Of a stretch of DNA of 64,000 bases, positions 62,428-64,000 are shown in pieces. The DNA comes from Peribacillus butanolivorans (GTDB taxonomy: Bacteria; Bacillota; Bacilli; Bacillales; DSM-1321), in contig NZ_LGYA01000001.1 of the NCBI RefSeq assembly GCF_001273755.1, forward strand, positions 1,052,683 to 1,116,682, read 5' to 3'. The translations under genes and the position numbers were made by a program. Numbering within the stretch: position 1 is the stretch's first letter; each line of letters begins with the position of its first letter. The notes below the pieces were generated by a model. It made no database searches. It saw only the letters and a program-made list of their open reading frames with translations, and was not told the DNA's origin.

Positions 62428-62997
62428 ATGAAAGAAAAAATGACAGAAAATAGCATACGTTTATTCGAAAAGAAGGGCTTTAGTGAGACATCTATTCAGG
62501 ATATTGTTGAATCGATTGGTGTGACGAAGGGAACGTTTTATTATTACTTTACGAGCAAAGAACAGTTGCTTATGGATATTCATCTGGCTTACATAGATGA
62601 GCTCCTAAATGAGCAGGAAAAAATCATTCAGATTCTTGAAAAAAGCTGCAAAGATAAGCTTTTCGAAATGGTTTATATGCTTTTAAAGAGTATCAAAACA
62701 AAAAAATCAAGCGCTACGGTCTTTTTTCGTGAAATGAAAAATCTAAGTAAAGAAAAACTGGCTCAGATCCTTCCTAAGCGTGATGAATTCCGTAATAGAA
62801 TTGAGCAGTTGCTTAAAGAAGGTATCGAGAGCGGAGAGTTTCGCTCCAATCTCGATACTTCTATCATCTCGTTTGCGATTTTGGGTGTGGCCAATTGGAG
62901 CTATCATTGGTTTGATCCAGATGGGGAAAAAACAGATCAGGAAGTGGCAAGGATTTTTATGGGAATGATTTTACAGGGAATTGAAGCAGGAAGATAA
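62428..62997 (+). CDS. TetR-family transcriptional regulator of the operon
   Basis: A 189-residue repressor. The N-terminal helix-turn-helix is clear: FSETSIQDIVESIGVTKGTFYYYFTSKEQLL (written here as its key blocks TSIQDIVESIG and KGTFYYYF). The C-terminal part (from about 60) is helical and should bind an effector, probably an acyl-CoA, as in FadR-like regulators; this is inference from its neighbours. The ATG at 62428 follows GAGGATG. The two palindromes ACTAAC-YR-GTTAGT before 58711 and 63037 are its likely sites. Confidence 0.88.
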   Translation: MKEKMTENSIRLFEKKGFSETSIQDIVESIGVTKGTFYYYFTSKEQLLMDIHLAYIDELLNEQEKIIQILEKSCKDKLFEMVYMLLKSIKTKKSSATVFFREMKNLSKEKLAQILPKRDEFRNRIEQLLKEGIESGEFRSNLDTSIISFAILGVANWSYHWFDPDGEKTDQEVARIFMGMILQGIEAGR

Positions 62998-63003
62998 ATT
63001 ACA

Positions 63004-63019
63004 TACTAACTAGTTAGTA
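63004..63019. promoter_or_regulatory. Second palindromic operator, before the 3-hydroxyacyl-CoA dehydrogenase gene
   Basis: TACTAACTAGTTAGTA is a perfect 16-base palindrome starting seven bases after the tetR stop codon (62995-62997) and lying 17 bases before the next start. Its inner 14 bases differ from the palindrome at 58675 only in the centre (TA for CG). Confidence 0.7.
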
Positions 63020-63036
63020 GAAGGGAGAATGACGTT

Positions 63037-63921
63037 ATGCCGAACAAACAAATTAATTCTATAACCGTAATTGGAGCCGGCCAGATGGGGCATCAGATTG
63101 CGATGCTTGCAGCACTTGGAGGATTCGAGACAATTCTCCAGGATGTTCAAGAAAATGCTTTAATAACAGCTAAGGAAAAATTGGAAGATATTTTGGCTAA
63201 GTGGGTCCAAAAAGGAAAATTGACTGAAGATCGTAAACTGGCAGCCTTCAGTCGTCTTCAATATACTACCAATTTGGAAAAGGCGGCAAGCCGGGCGGAT
63301 CTTATCATCGAAGCGATTGTAGAAAAACTTGATGTGAAACAGGAAGTCTTCGCCAAACTAGAGGAGTTGGCACCAGCAGAAACAATTTTTGCGACTAATA
63401 GTTCAACTATCGTCAATAGTCTCCTTTCGGGTGTGACAAATCGTCCAGATAAGTTTATTAATATGCATTTCTTTTTTCCACCTTTAGTAATGGATTGTGT
63501 TGAAGTTGTCATGAGTGATCAAACATCTGAAGAAACAGCAAAGCTTGCAATGGAAGTAACTCAGAAAATGAACAGGACAGGCATTTTATTACGGAAAGAA
63601 ATATCAGGTTTTGTTGCCAATCGAATTTTAGGTGCACTACAGCGTGAAGCCTTATTTCTGTATGAAGAAGGAATCGTTGATTACAAGGATATCGATTTAA
63701 TTTGTCGAAAAGCATTAAGCCATCCAATCGGCCCGTTTGAACTGATGGACTTATCAGGTATTGATGTAAGTTATTTCGTCATGAAACAGCAATATGACGA
63801 AACTGGAAATCCTGAAGATAAACCAAATGTTTGTATTGAAGAAAAGGTGAAACAAGGACATCTAGGACGGAAAACAGGTAAGGGCTGGTATGACTATCCA
63901 AACAAAGGAGTGAAAAAATGA
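63037..63921 (+). CDS. 3-Hydroxyacyl-CoA dehydrogenase
   Basis: Oxidises L-3-hydroxyacyl-CoA to 3-ketoacyl-CoA with NAD, the third step of beta-oxidation. The 294-residue protein has the N-terminal NAD motif IGAGQMGHQIAMLAALGG (about 12-29), EAIVEKLDVKQEVF, the catalytic His in NMHFFFPP and Glu in the following CVEVV, and the dimer domain with SGFVANRILGALQREA and HPIGPFELMDLSG. The ATG follows GAAGGGAG, and its stop overlaps the next gene (ATGA). Single-function form, not fused to an enoyl-CoA hydratase. Confidence 0.92.
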   Translation: MPNKQINSITVIGAGQMGHQIAMLAALGGFETILQDVQENALITAKEKLEDILAKWVQKGKLTEDRKLAAFSRLQYTTNLEKAASRADLIIEAIVEKLDVKQEVFAKLEELAPAETIFATNSSTIVNSLLSGVTNRPDKFINMHFFFPPLVMDCVEVVMSDQTSEETAKLAMEVTQKMNRTGILLRKEISGFVANRILGALQREALFLYEEGIVDYKDIDLICRKALSHPIGPFELMDLSGIDVSYFVMKQQYDETGNPEDKPNVCIEEKVKQGHLGRKTGKGWYDYPNKGVKK

Positions 63922-64000
63922 GAAATTTAGTGAGAGTGGAAAAGGAAAATAAGCTTGCTATTGTAACCATTGATAATCCTCCATTAAACGTAATCAGTAA
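63918..64000 (+). CDS. Enoyl-CoA hydratase/isomerase, 5' part (cut by window end)
   Basis: The ATG at 63918 overlaps the stop of the previous gene. The 27 visible residues read NLVRVEKENKLAIVTIDNPP then LNVIS, the usual opening of the crotonase family (a beta strand followed by NPP-LN). The reaction expected from the operon is hydration of trans-2-enoyl-CoA. The catalytic part lies outside the window, so function rests on the opening pattern and context. Confidence 0.75.
   Translation, partial: MRNLVRVEKENKLAIVTIDNPPLNVIS

Overview
The window looks like a chromosomal stretch from a low-GC, endospore-forming Bacillaceae, close to the Bacillus / Peribacillus (B. simplex) type. Supporting signs are strong AGGAGG ribosome sites with ATG/GTG/TTG starts, a small acid-soluble spore protein, a Spo0E-like phosphatase, SigI-RsgI, a KinE-like kinase, a bacillopeptidase F-like protease, and many genes that I recognise as orthologues of B. 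subtilis genes (dhaS, niaP, ywnH, cwlK, ykhA, yetJ, yhfE, ydaG, ykoY). I see no rRNA, tRNA, prophage, CRISPR array or intact insertion sequence. The species call is inference from protein resemblance.

Layout. 1-1.1 kb: decayed sequence plus one unknown small gene. 1.1-5.8 kb: ampS, dhaS and the niacin transporter niaP. 5.8-9.7 kb: a thiamin salvage operon (tenA-thiW-thiD-thiM-thiE, minus strand) read through two consecutive TPP riboswitches, each with its own terminator. 9.7-10.8 kb: a SAM (S-box) riboswitch followed, unexpectedly, by an FbpA-like small gene, then a Spo0E-like gene. 10.8-16.8 kb: single genes (GNAT, SGNH hydrolase, ABC exporter, DinB, CwlK, acyl-CoA thioesterase, YetJ). 17.3-22.9 kb: a complete oligopeptide importer in the order oppD-F-B-C-A. 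23-25.2 kb: a broken small gene, a 45-residue membrane peptide, the M42 peptidase yhfE, an exact 21-bp-period repeat array and ydaG. 25.3-28.8 kb: cyanophycinase and cyanophycin synthetase. 29-33.3 kb: the very large subtilisin-like protease. 33.8-34.9 kb: a MifM-type arrest-peptide gene and the YidC2 insertase it should control. 35.2-38.8 kb: a Pro/Gly repeat protein, GDPD, MFS and Ohr. 38.9-42.7 kb: a GntR-ABC-permease operon ending in an ECF sigma gene broken by one stop codon. 42.8-48.8 kb: csp, a 37-residue basic peptide, prfC, an NhaC antiporter and an FtsW-like protein. 49.1-51.8 kb: a thioester-reductase-like SDR plus an aldehyde dehydrogenase. 51.9-58.6 kb: a segment whose order follows the B. 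subtilis ykoY-sigI-rsgI-sspD-ktrD-kinE region as I recall it, headed by a yybP-ykoY (Mn2+) riboswitch. 58.7-64 kb: a fatty-acid beta-oxidation operon (acyl-CoA dehydrogenase, SDR, acyl-CoA ligase, TetR regulator, 3-hydroxyacyl-CoA dehydrogenase, start of an enoyl-CoA hydratase) with two matching palindromic operators.

How parts work together. The thiamin genes salvage HMP and thiazole precursors and couple them to thiamin phosphate. NiaP imports niacin. CphA and CphB make and begin to break down a nitrogen-storage polymer. MifM is expected to sense insertase capacity and expose the yidC2 ribosome site when translation stalls. SigI and RsgI are a sigma/anti-sigma pair. The TetR protein encoded inside the beta-oxidation operon probably represses it from the palindromes at both ends of the regulated block.

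The less explained features are the 21-bp TTTACTCGT array, the S-box next to an unrelated small gene, the divergent MifM-like leader, the ECF sigma gene interrupted by one in-frame stop, the TetR palindromes and the unknown 82-residue protein near the left edge.
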